This document shows, in pieces, positions 42,704-52,202 of a stretch of 64,000 nucleotides of DNA (positions within the stretch are counted from its first letter, which is position 1; each line of letters starts with the position of its first letter). Made by a program: the position numbers and the translations under genes. The notes beneath the pieces are model-generated. The model did no database searches and was not told the origin of the DNA. It saw nothing but the letters and a program-made list of their open reading frames with translations. Source of the stretch: Eutreptiella sp. 'Long Island Sound 2002' (lineage: Eukaryota; Euglenozoa; Euglenophyceae; Eutreptiales; Eutreptiaceae). The stretch covers positions 118,123,104-118,187,103 of the forward strand of contig OZ038379.1 of assembly GCA_964036045.1 (NCBI GenBank), given 5' to 3'.

Positions 42704-43765
42704 GTGCGGTCGGTTGTATCGATACCGAATCAAGCGGCTGAAGAGGCCCAGGAGAACCCGAAGGTCGCCGAGCTGAAGGAGAGGCTGATAAATGCCTATC
42801 CGCGGCTATTCAGTGGCGTCGCCAACAAAAACCCTTCAGATCGTGGGAGGTTTGGCACAGCGAGAATCAAGCTGAAGCCGAACCCCAAGATCTATCGTCA
42901 TCTGGAGTACCAACTTCAGGGCGATCGGGCCGAGGCCATGAAGAAGTTGTTGGCCGAGTTTATTGAGCGGGGCTGGATCGAACCCTCCGACAGTGAGTGG
43001 GCCAGCCCAGCCTTTATTGTGCCGAAGATAGAGAAGGGCGAGTGGAGGTTGGTGGTTGATTACAGAGGTTTGAACGAGCAAACCGAGCACGACTCGTACT
43101 CGCTCCCTCTGATCGACCCCATCCTCCAAAAACAACAAAAAAAGCGGATCTTCACGGTGTTAGACCTGAAACACGGCTATCACCAGATGCCGCTACACCC
43201 GGACTCCAGGCCCTGCACAGCGATGTCGACGCCGCTGGGGACCATGCAGTGGAAAGTGGTGCCTATGGGCGCCAAGAATGGCAACCCCGCTTTCCAGCGC
43301 ATGATGGAGGACCTACTCGGTCCTGTCCGGGACTGTGCCGACCCCTTTGTGGATGACATCATCATCGGGTCCGGCACGGAGGACATGACTGAGGGCGAGC
43401 TCATCGAAGCGCATGAGAAGGATCTGCGCAAAGTGCTCAGTGAGCTGGACAAGCACAACATGGTGTGCAAGCCCACCAAATCCTCGCTCTTCGTGAAGGA
43501 AGTGGAGTTCGTGGGTCACGTGGTTGGTCACGCGCAACGCCGTCCCATGCCTGGGAAGCTAGCGTCCCAACACCACTGGGAAAGACCCCAGACCATCAGC
43601 GAACTCCGATCCTTCATGGCGATCTGCAACTACTATTCGGGCTATGTCCGAATGTATGCAGAACTGTCGGGGCCGCTGCACAAGATGCTGCAGGTGGGCA
43701 AGTTCGATGGCCGGAAGGGGAGCAAGAAGAAGCTTGCCTGGACCCCTGAGGCCGAAGAAGCGTGA
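42704..43765 (+). CDS. pol: pol: reverse transcriptase (family 2)
   Basis: Same frame as the linker. Typical Ty3/gypsy motifs in order: LLAEFIERGWIEPSDSEWASP, WRLVVDYRGLNEQT, FTVLDLKHGYHQMPL (motif A Asp), TPLGTMQWKVVPMGAKN (motif B region) and DPFVDDIIIGS, with the intact catalytic pair at 43,346-43,357. VEFVGHVVG and the thumb (LRSFMAICNYYSGYVRMYAELSGPL) follow. The frame ends at TGA 43,763, where a small deletion moves the RNase H domain into another frame (PEAEEA to RERLLGQLG). Confidence 0.9.
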   Translation: MRSVVSIPNQAAEEAQENPKVAELKERLINAYPRLFSGVANKNPSDRGRFGTARIKLKPNPKIYRHLEYQLQGDRAEAMKKLLAEFIERGWIEPSDSEWASPAFIVPKIEKGEWRLVVDYRGLNEQTEHDSYSLPLIDPILQKQQKKRIFTVLDLKHGYHQMPLHPDSRPCTAMSTPLGTMQWKVVPMGAKNGNPAFQRMMEDLLGPVRDCADPFVDDIIIGSGTEDMTEGELIEAHEKDLRKVLSELDKHNMVCKPTKSSLFVKEVEFVGHVVGHAQRRPMPGKLASQHHWERPQTISELRSFMAICNYYSGYVRMYAELSGPLHKMLQVGKFDGRKGSKKKLAWTPEAEEA

Positions 43766-44385
43766 GGGAGCGACTCCTGGGGCAGCTGGGGGTATTCCTG
43801 GTGGACCCGGACAAGGGATTCGTGCTACGAACGGACGCCTCGGACTATGCGGTAGGGGCAGTCCTCGAGCAGGTCCGGGACGACGGGTCGCACGTACCCG
43901 TGGCGTTTTGGAGCCGGATCCTGGCCGAGGGCCAACGTCGAACCTGGACCGCGAGAGAGAAGGAGACGTACGCCATTGTTTGTGCGCTCAGGAAGTGGTC
44001 TGGCCACATCGACTTGCAACCGGTGGTGATTTGTACTGACCATCAGTCCTTGCAGAGCTGGCACAAGAAGCACGTCGACACGCCCTCGGGACCGGCGGCA
44101 AGGAGGGCCCGATGGCATGAGACGTTCGCCAAGTTCAACCCCAGCGTCGTGTACGTCCCGGGGAAGGACAACACTGTGGCGGACTGCCTCAGTCAATGGG
44201 CCTACCCCGCGGGCAAGGCATGGATGGACATATCCAGCCATGGGGACGCCGAGGAGACCGAGGAGGCCAAACGCATCATCGAGATGGAGAAGGCCATGGA
44301 GCAAGAGGGGGTCAAGTGCTTTGTGGTGATGGCAAACCGTACGGACCTGGCCAAGTTCCGGGGCGCCCGAGTCCAAGCTCTTTGA
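43762..44385 (+). CDS. pol: pol: RNase H (family 2)
   Basis: Begins RERLLGQLGVFLVDPDKGFVLRTDASDYAVG, the usual RT-RNase H junction with the first catalytic Asp in TDAS (near 43,832). TAREKETYAI supplies the Glu, CTDHQSLQSW the second Asp, and KDNTVADCLSQW the last Asp. The enzyme removes the RNA strand after first-strand synthesis. The frame ends at TGA 44,383, but the next block is in the same frame, so this is a single nonsense change. Confidence 0.88.
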   Translation: MRERLLGQLGVFLVDPDKGFVLRTDASDYAVGAVLEQVRDDGSHVPVAFWSRILAEGQRRTWTAREKETYAIVCALRKWSGHIDLQPVVICTDHQSLQSWHKKHVDTPSGPAARRARWHETFAKFNPSVVYVPGKDNTVADCLSQWAYPAGKAWMDISSHGDAEETEEAKRIIEMEKAMEQEGVKCFVVMANRTDLAKFRGARVQAL

Positions 44386-44406
44386 GAGGAAACCCTTGAG
44401 CAATGG

Positions 44407-45387
44407 ATGGTGGCCCCTGTAGAGCTAGCCAGGTCGGTGCTTACAGAGGACTGGTCGGATGACTACGCGGCATCTGAGCACTGGAGCACGTACTGGAATG
44501 CCGTGAGCGCCCCGTCGGACGACGAATGGCTTGAGGGCTTGACCGAGGATGGGGACAAATTATTCCTCAAGGACAAGCTATTGGTCCCGGAGAACCGAAT
44601 GGGGGAGGTCATTGACCACTGGCATAATGCCCAGCTCATGCATCCAGGTCGGGACAAGATGCAGCAGGACCTGGAGTGGCGCTTCAAGTTCCCACCGGGG
44701 TACTACGCCATCCTGGACAAGTACTGCAGCGACTGCGCCGTGTGTCGGGCCAAGAAGAGCCCCAACCACTCCACGGCTGGCAACCCGGTGTATACGGCTA
44801 TACCGGAGGCCCCTATGCGGTCCGTGGCCATGGATGTATTCGCCATGCCGGAGGTCACCGTGGAAGGAGAGACCTACGACTGTGTCATCCTGGCGGTGGA
44901 TAGGCTGAGCGGGTATATCGTGGCGGTCCCTGGCAAGATTTCCAAGAAGAAGGACAAGAAGGACAAGCATGGAGTGGGTCTGTAGGCCAAGACCGTCGCT
45001 AATGCCATGACCAGGCATTGGTTGACGATTTTTGATGTCCCAGCTGTCATCTGCAGCGATCGGGGCAGTCAATTTGTGGGGACGTGGTTCAAGACGATGT
45101 GCAAGCACGTAGGGATTCGGCACGCCAAGACCATGGCGTACCACAGCCGGTCGAATCGCCGGGCTGAGGTGGCCGGGCCGCAGATGTTCGAAAAGTTCCG
45201 CCAGCTGCACATTGATGAACCGGGCCGGAACTGGTATAATTCGCTGTGGAGAGTACTCCAGGCGTACCATGACCTTCCGGGGCCCACTGGACTGTCGCCC
45301 CATCGTATCCTGTTCCTACGGGATCGAGTGTCACGCACTCTCCCGTGGTTGAACCATGGCAAAGTGGCCCGGGTGCGAACGCTATGA
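44407..45387 (+). pseudogene. pol: pol: integrase, zinc-binding and catalytic core (family 2)
   Basis: HHCC zinc domain: VIDHWHNAQLMHPGRDK then YCSDCAVCRAKKS (44,610-44,760). Catalytic core: MDVFAMP with the first Asp (44,833), ICSDRGSQF with the second (45,058) and the Glu at 45,166 (RAEVAGPQ). The last two are exactly 35 residues apart (DD35E). GLSPHRILF follows, as in gypsy integrases. A TAG (44,983) at GVGL-stop-AKTVANAM interrupts it in frame, probably a Gln codon in an active relative. Integrase inserts the cDNA into the genome. The frame is lost near 45,375. Confidence 0.85.
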
Positions 45388-45441
45388 TGGCTGAGGCGGA
45401 CGACACAGCGGCCAAGGTGTGCAAAGCACTTCAGGACGGGC

Positions 45442-45978
45442 ATGAGAAGAGGGCCAAGTACTTCAAGCAGGGGAAAAAACGAGAAATATGCTCTCCAAGA
45501 CACCGTATGGGTGGAGGGGCACCACAAGGATGTCCTGTCCAGGCATCGGCAGGCGTCTTGGTATGTGCCGGGGGTAATCGTGCGGAAGGTCGGGCAGGAT
45601 GTGTATGCGGTTCGTGTGGGGGATAACAAGATCCTGGACCGCGACCATACCGAGCTTCGTCCCCGAACACCGGACCCCAGCGGACGTCCCGTCACCTTCG
45701 AGTTCACAGCCAGAGATCTGGACTGGAATGACGAGGGTGAGGACGACGACTTCACCGCCGAGAAGATCCTGACGGGCAAGCCGGACCCGGGGACGCCTGG
45801 GGGGAGGCTATACGAAGTCCGTTGGAAGGAATTTGCTGCATCCAGGGATTCGTGGGAGCCTCCGAGCAGTTTTGTGCCGAGGTATACCACGGTCTGGATG
45901 GAGTATCTCAGGAGGAAGAACATCTCCTTGAATGTCGAGGACGTGTTGGTCCATTTGGTGGCTGCTGTAGCACCGTAA
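45442..45978 (+). CDS. pol: pol: integrase C-terminus with chromodomain (family 2)
   Basis: Two small indels (near 45,375 and 45,475) connect this to the integrase core. It starts with an SH3-like segment (YALQDTVWVEGHH, VPGVIVRKVGQDVYAVRVGDNKI) and ends with GRLYEVRWKEFAASRDSWEPPSSF, the signature of a chromodomain (aromatic cage residues Tyr, Trp and Trp). Chromodomains in chromoviruses direct integration to particular chromatin. The stop at 45,976 ends pol; 3' noncoding sequence follows. Confidence 0.85.
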   Translation: MRRGPSTSSRGKNEKYALQDTVWVEGHHKDVLSRHRQASWYVPGVIVRKVGQDVYAVRVGDNKILDRDHTELRPRTPDPSGRPVTFEFTARDLDWNDEGEDDDFTAEKILTGKPDPGTPGGRLYEVRWKEFAASRDSWEPPSSFVPRYTTVWMEYLRRKNISLNVEDVLVHLVAAVAP

Positions 45979-46361
45979 TGGACCCCCCTAGGCATTCTTG
46001 TTTGTTTTTGTGCTTGGGAGACGGGTGAGGGCGTGCATCCGGGGATTTTTGGGCCTTGATGCGCCATATACCCCCTTCACTTGATCTCCACATATCTCTT
46101 TAGTTGTGGTATACTTATTTAGGTAAACCGACGACGTTTCTCTATCTTTGATTCCCTTTTTCCATGTTGTAGATCAAGAGGAGACCGGGTATGGCGTAGG
46201 GCACCGATTATGAGTGTCCTCACCCCTCCCTTGGGGCATGGGGGACGCCTAGGACGTGTGTGGGGCCCCCATGTGTCCTTGGGACATGGAGGGGGGGGTT
46301 CGGAGCCCATTGGGGTCCTCCCGTCCTCTCTTCAATGACTTCTGAGCGGATACAACGCTCT
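45979..46361 (+). other. 3' noncoding region, family 2
   Basis: 383 bp between the pol stop and the polypurine tract, containing TTAGGTAAACC and G-rich stretches. No gene. Confidence 0.7.
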
Positions 46362-46372
46362 GAGAAGGGGGG
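46362..46372 (+). promoter_or_regulatory. Polypurine tract, family 2
   Basis: GAGAAGGGGGG lies directly before the TG of the 3' LTR, the expected primer site for plus-strand DNA synthesis. Its exact abutment supports the LTR boundary. Confidence 0.85.
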
Positions 46373-46517
46373 TGAAGCCGGTGCGGACCCCCGTGGCCAT
46401 CTTGGGGTCACTTGGGGTGTGTATCTATGTGCCGGCAAGCCGCCATTGGCTGATATCATACTCTCCCATCCACCTGACCTAACCTGATGTGATAGTGTGA
46501 TAGGCGTGGCCATTCCA
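46373..46517 (+). repeat. 3' LTR, family 2 (145 bp)
   Basis: Begins TGAAGCCGGTGCGG and ends GGCCATTCCA, so TG...CA. It differs from the 5' LTR by a few bases only, implying a fairly recent insertion compared with the amount of coding damage. Confidence 0.85.
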
Positions 46518-46522
46518 GCTAT

Positions 46523-49500
46523 TGAAGGGGTACCCAGAACCTATGGCCCATGGCCCGGAGGCCTGTGAGCCGTCACACCCGTTATGGCCCATGGCCGGGA
46601 GGCCTGTGAGCCGTCACACCCGTGCGGAAGCCGTTGACACCGGCTGTCAGCGGGACATCCCTGTTCTCTAACCCGCGAAATCTGGAATCCGATTTCTAAC
46701 CATTAAATTGATGTGGAATTACCATAATTTTACTGTCTTGGTCGATTTGCGGTTAGAAATCGGTGAAATACCCGATTTCTACCGCGATTTCCAATTGTCG
46801 TGAAATCGCCGCAGTCGCGCCGCCTGTCGTCGCCTGTTCCGTGCACTGCATTAGATAATTCTGTAAAGCAATTTTTCTTGAAGTTAAGACCGAAACACTC
46901 TTCGAGTGATCCGCAATTTTTTCCTTGATATAACGGATCGCGTCCCGGATTTTTCCCAGAAAACCTGGGCCGCCGAAGGCGCTTTGAACCCCCAAGTGAG
47001 ATAACAAGGGTTACGAGCGTTCAAGCGCCCAAGGACGAACTAACGTGCCTCATAGGCACTGCGTATGAGGTTTTGTCCCCCATAGTCATAGGATGAGGCC
47101 AAAGGATCCCAACTCCCTAGGCCCAAAGAGTTATTTATTTTGAGTGTTCTCCAAGAAGTGCGCTTTTTCACGTACTTGGCGTCCAAGTACGTGTAGAAGT
47201 ATTTTGAGTTGGCATTTGCCCCACCCATGCTTGCCTCTACACCCGGGGCATATCACTTGTCTTCCCCGGATAGTACATATATGATCTCCATATATATATT
47301 GGCAATATATTTTGCGTGCATGCTAAAATTCGGCTTTCCGAAAGGAGGTCCATTTTCGACCAAAGCACTTGCATCCGTGTTAGGGGACCAAAGTTGCTCT
47401 AGAATATAGGCATACTTTGATTCTAGGCCACTAGGTTGGGTGTAGAAGGCGAGGGTAGGGTTGTATGCCATATTTCGTGTCATATCACGTGCCCATTTGG
47501 CGGGTGCACCATTCCAAGACTAACCCGCCAATGGACCCAATATCGCACGAGGCTCTTCATTGTACTCCCAACTAACACTCGCGAGCCTAACCTCTGTGAA
47601 GGGACGCTTGTGGAGCGCTCGCGAAGCGATGCGTTGCGAGCAAGGTGTGTTTTTTGCAATATTCCCATATTTGCATGTGCCCACTTGGGAGGCAGCGCGC
47701 GCGACCTTCCAAAGCGCCCCAAATGGAGCACATATGTGGAATCGGAGGTCATTGGTGTCAAGTCATTGTGTTTAGAAGGATTGGTAGATTACTCAATCCA
47801 AGCCGAAGATATTATAATATATTTGTGTAGTTTTCAAGGCACTTTTGCGTGTTTTTTCGCCAATTTTTGGCCCGTCATGATGTCAAGTGGCGACCGTGTT
47901 TCTCAACGTTGCGCCCAATTGACATCATGACCCAAGTCAGTTATGAGGGTACGTACTTCGGTGCCCAACATATCTTGGACCCGGCGAACAACTCCTCTTG
48001 GGCTTGGCATACCGTGGTCGCCATGTTGGCGATTTGGGACGATTCCAAATCATGGGCTCACTTGGCGACCCTGCCATTCCCAAAACCGGAGGGGTTTGGG
48101 CGACGCCCAAAAGATATGTTGGACGCATATGACTTGATACCAATCCTATGGCAAACTCTGGTCCGAATCGGGCATATGCCTCATTTGCCCCAACCATGAG
48201 TGTGCGCATTTTCGGCCATTTTGAGCAATTTTCCACATTTTCCGCCCGCCGTGCACCATGTTCAGCCCCCTCGTGCACGCCAGACGCATTGACCAATGGA
48301 CCATATATGACATGGGTGTTATGGATATTGGTCCCCATGGTTCGTACACCACGTGGGCGAAGCGGAGCAGCCTTCGTCAAGGCGCTAGCCGAAAGTGAGT
48401 GTTGACCATTTTGTCATTTTGGCAAATATGGACCCAATTGGGATTGTCACCACGCTGAGTGGCATGCAGATCTTTGAGAGCCAAAGTCATGGGAGTCTTC
48501 ATTGGACTCCCGGTGGATCGCATATGGAATGACGGATCCGATCTCCAAGCCGGAGTGGAGAAAAACCATTGGGAGTACCCCAGATTTTGGCTCATTTTGA
48601 GCGGCCAAAATGACCCCCTTTTGGGACCCGAATTTCACCCCCTTGTGTGGTCAATTGGCAGCTCCATATCTCTTTGCTCACATGAAGCCCGGACCCAATT
48701 CCACGGTGTGCACTCAGATATAGGCTCGAGGTCCTGCCTCCTATCCTGTGAGCCATTGGCCTTGCCCTGGCCGGGCGAGCCACGCGTGCGAATGACGCCA
48801 ATTTTGGTGATTTTGGCATCATGACCCCACTTGATGAACCCGTGGTGCCCTGATGCCGGGACCTCAGAGGGAACCAGGTTGCGTGAGGGCTCCAAAACGT
48901 TTGTATTCGAAGGGCATAGGGTCAGTTGCCTCGTCCCTACCTCTGGCGGGTCCGGATGAGGGGTCAATTTTGGAGATTTTTGAGCCAATATCAGTTTTGG
49001 CTGAAACAGCCCATTTTCAGCTACCAACTCCTAGGGGATAATGGCGGGGCCATATCTCTGGCTCAGAGAATAGTTCGGACTAGCCGTTTCGGGGAGCATG
49101 AGGAGGCACTATAGGTTGGCCCTGGTGCACCTTGGCCCCCAGGAACCTTCCTGTGGCAGGGTTTCAGGGTCCGGACTGAGCAGGGCATGGGTTGTGTTTG
49201 AGCCCCCGCCCCTGCTAGCCACTGAGAGGGTCGGACCTGGGATTTGGATATGAGTTGGGACAGAGTGTCTATTGTCCTGTGATGCCCTTACCCCAGTCCA
49301 GTTTCAACCCCATGTGTACATATCCTGATGTGTTGCTGTACATACTTTTGTTCCCTTGTTTCAGAGTGGCAAGGATCCTGAAACGTTTTGTCACATGACA
49401 CGAGCGTAATGATGCCCCTGTGAGCGCAGTGCTTTGCCTGCCTGCTTGGTTGCGTGTGTCCACCGCAGCGTCCCGTGGCCAGGCCCCCCACGGGAACGCG

Positions 49501-49736
49501 TCAATGCGTTTCACCGCCGCGGGGTTACCCATCCCTCGCGTGCCACTCGGGGCCACCAACCCCGAGCACCACGGGCTTCGCAGCCCCGCCCGGCAACAGC
49601 GCTGAGTCCGTGAAGGAGTAGCTGCGACCGGAACTCCGACATCAACGAGTTCCTTCGGCCGACCAGCAAGGCCGCACTCCCAGCTACGGCAACCGCCTCA
49701 ACAACCACCCCCAGGACCAGTCCATCGAGGGGAACG
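46523..49736 (+). other. 5' LTR plus untranslated leader, family 1 right copy
   Basis: 3.2 kb, AT-richer than gag, matching 3,924-7,262 in reverse. No frame is shared by the two copies. The LTR/leader border is not visible. Confidence 0.7.
46543..46624 (+). repeat. Two 41-bp tandem repeats at the 5' end of family 1 (right copy)
   Basis: Units start at 46,543 and 46,584, each beginning ATGGCCCATGG and ending GTCACACCCGT(T/G). The same pair is in the left copy. Confidence 0.8.
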
Positions 49737-52202
49737 ATGGTTAATTGGCAGGAGGCGGGCAAGATGTGGCCGCCGCCCCACCCCCATGCGGTGCGCCTAC
49801 TGCGTGGGTTGGTGTGGGACCAGCACTATCGCCACAGCCAGCCTGAGTGCGAAGGCGGCATGCCCGGGAGCTTCGAGCTCCGCGAGGACATGGGCCCCGA
49901 CCGCCTGCAGGCAGTGGAAGACTGGCTGCGGGTGGAAGGATTTGCCTTCCGCTTCCGCCAGAAGCGCTGGAGGGTCCGCACCCGGCCAGACAGGCCCGGC
50001 GAAGGGCTGCACCCCGACGGGATTGAGCAGGACGAGAATCCCAACGAGTACCCGTCAGGCGCCACGATCAACGTCTCCATGTGGGACATGATCGAAAGGA
50101 AGTTTCCGGAGCCGGGGACCGAGCGCACGCTGCAGGGCAGCAGCAGCAGCAGCGCGTCTCCTGGTAATGAGAGGCGGTCCGCCGGGGACAGGAGGCGGGA
50201 CAGGAAGTGGCGGGAGTACCAGGAGTCCCTGGCCGCCGAAGCCGCCCAAGGCGCCAAGGGCGGAACCCCAGCCCCCAGCCCTGAACGGGCCAGTGGCGGT
50301 CACCACCCTGGCCACACCACCCTTGGCGACTCCCTCGAAGTCGCCAAGCAGGCCAGGGCCAAGCCCCGTCAGCTGCACCTGAGGAAGTCAGGCCCGAGCA
50401 GCGACGTGGAGTCGGCCCACCGCGGGAGGATGCCGGCCGACCAGGCTAGCTCCAGCAGCAGCGTCGCTCCCGGCCAAAGGGACGTGGCGCGCTCCTGCGA
50501 GCACGCCTGTGCGGTGCCCTGCAACCTTCAGGTTGCCCGGCAACGGGCCAGGCAGCAGAACGCTGCCGTGGAGGGCGCCGTCGGCATCGCCCATGAGGAG
50601 GCCACCGATTGGGGCAGAGGCATGGCCTTCCACGCCTCGACCGTCGCGGCCATCGCGGCCGGTCTCACGGCTGCAACCGCCCATGAGGCAGCGACTGCCC
50701 AGGTCAAGGGTGAGGTGGCGGCAGCCGCCGAGGAAGCCCGCCTGACGCAGGAGGCCATTGCCTGCAAGGAGGCCGAGGTGAAGGCGCTGGAAGAGGCGCT
50801 TGCCGAAGAGAGGGCAAAGAAGGAGGCGGAGGAAAGGGCCCACGCCGAAGCAACGGCCAAGGCCCAGACAGACGCCGCCAGGAAGGACGCCATCGAGGCC
50901 GCGCGAGGGAAGTTCGCTGAGGAGAGGGCCAGGACGGAGGCGGAACTGGCAGCGCTGGAAGCGGAGAAGGCTCGGCTGCAGCAGGCCCGGGAAGCCGAGG
51001 CTGCTCGGGCCCGGGAGGAGGCCGAAGGGCGAGCTGCCGCAGCCACGGCCGCCGCAATGGCGGAGGCGGAAGCCAAGCTCCGCCGTGAGACTCCCCCGGG
51101 AGGATCCCGAGTGGAGACCTTTCGAAAGCTTTTCGAAGGGGACGCCTCCTCCAGGATGGAGCTGGATCTGGAGGAGGTCGACAGGGGCAGCAGTGGGAGC
51201 AGTGGCCCCACCGCCTACCGACTGAGGAAGAGTAAGGTGAAGACCCCCGACAGGTCACGGAGGCCAGCAGGCTGACACCTCCACGACCACGACCCCTTCT
51301 TCACCGCCAGCGACGGGGATGAACGAGGCCGCCGACATCGCCGAGGAGTGGCAGGCGGAGGAGGCGGAGACGTCCCCATGGAGCTGGAGGGTGAGGGTGA
51401 GGATCTCCCTCCTCCCTACCGGAGCTCGGAGTCTTCCGCATGCGGGACCGAGACGCCCAGGTGGGGCGACATGGACGAGGATGATGACATGGACTTCACC
51501 TACACGAAGAAGCCCCCATCCTCGGACCCACCGAGGTGACCCGGCGGAGACCCACCGGGACCCCCTGGCGGAGGACCATCAGGACCCCCTGGAGGACGCC
51601 CACCAGTTGGACCCACCGGAGGCGGACTTCCGGGAGGGGGAGGACCCCCTGGACCGGGCGGACCCCGCGGAGGCCCTCCTGGGTGACTCCCTGGGGACCC
51701 CGACGACCCACCAGGGAACGGTGACCCGGATGCCACCCGGATTGTCCACCTCCGCAGGAGGGTCCAGTCCCTCCAGCGCGAGGTGGACATGGGCAAGGGT
51801 GAGATGATCCGCATCGCCAGGGTCGTCGCGGGCGCACAGAAGGACCTGGACATCGCCAAGACGGAGATGGTCAAGATCGCCACGGTCGCCACTGCCGCGC
51901 AGAAGGAGCTGGACATCGCCAGGGGCAAGACCAGGCTGCTGAACAAGGTCATCAACGGCCTGCAGCAGCGGTTGGACGCGCTGGAAGGCCGTGGGAGCGT
52001 CGGCAGCGACCACCCGCCCCTGGAGTCGGGCTCGTCGGACGACAGCTGGGGACCTGGACCAGGTCCAGGCAGACCCCACGCCCCCGGCGGAGCCCCCAGG
52101 AGTCACCCCAGCGCCAGTGCCCCCTCTCTCAGCGCCCCCTCTCACCACAGCGCGGGCCGCCGCAACGAGCGCGTGCCGCCCGGCAGTGGCAGTGAGGAGT
52201 GA
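49737..52202 (+). pseudogene. gag: gag, N-terminal, coiled-coil and collagen-like parts (family 1 right copy)
   Basis: ATG at 49,737 (MVNWQEAG). Residues 1-125 form a Trp/Arg-rich domain of unknown fold (VWDQHYRH, VEDWLRVEGFAFRFRQ, SMWDMIERKF). A Ser-rich linker is followed by a coiled coil at about residues 315-450 (repeated Ala-Glu-Arg-Ala and KALEEAL types). After TGA 51,273 (Arg in the left copy) come an acidic DEDDDMDF segment, TGA 51,537 (Arg in the left copy), Gly/Pro-rich repeats, TGA 51,684 (Gly in the left copy), a second helical block (KDLDIAKTEMVKIATV) and TGA 52,200 (Trp in the left copy). The stops are therefore mutations of sense codons, not a start-stop arrangement. Confidence 0.8.

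Larger units (their letters stand above)
35636..46517 (+). mobile_element. Ty3/gypsy LTR retrotransposon with chromodomain, family 2, full length
   Basis: Two 145-bp direct repeats bound a 10.9-kb element containing gag, aspartic protease, RT, RNase H, integrase and a C-terminal chromodomain, in the order of Ty3/gypsy chromoviruses. A polypurine tract ends exactly at the 3' LTR. The coding region is damaged by several stops and small frameshifts, so it cannot be active as it stands. There is no target-site duplication: ATAAC precedes the 5' LTR and GCTAT follows the 3' LTR. The 3' flank is immediately the start of a family 1 element. Confidence 0.9.

Noticed and set aside
47849-48199. 116-codon and neighbouring ORFs in the family 1 leader
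   Set aside because: They are not preserved in frame in the left copy.
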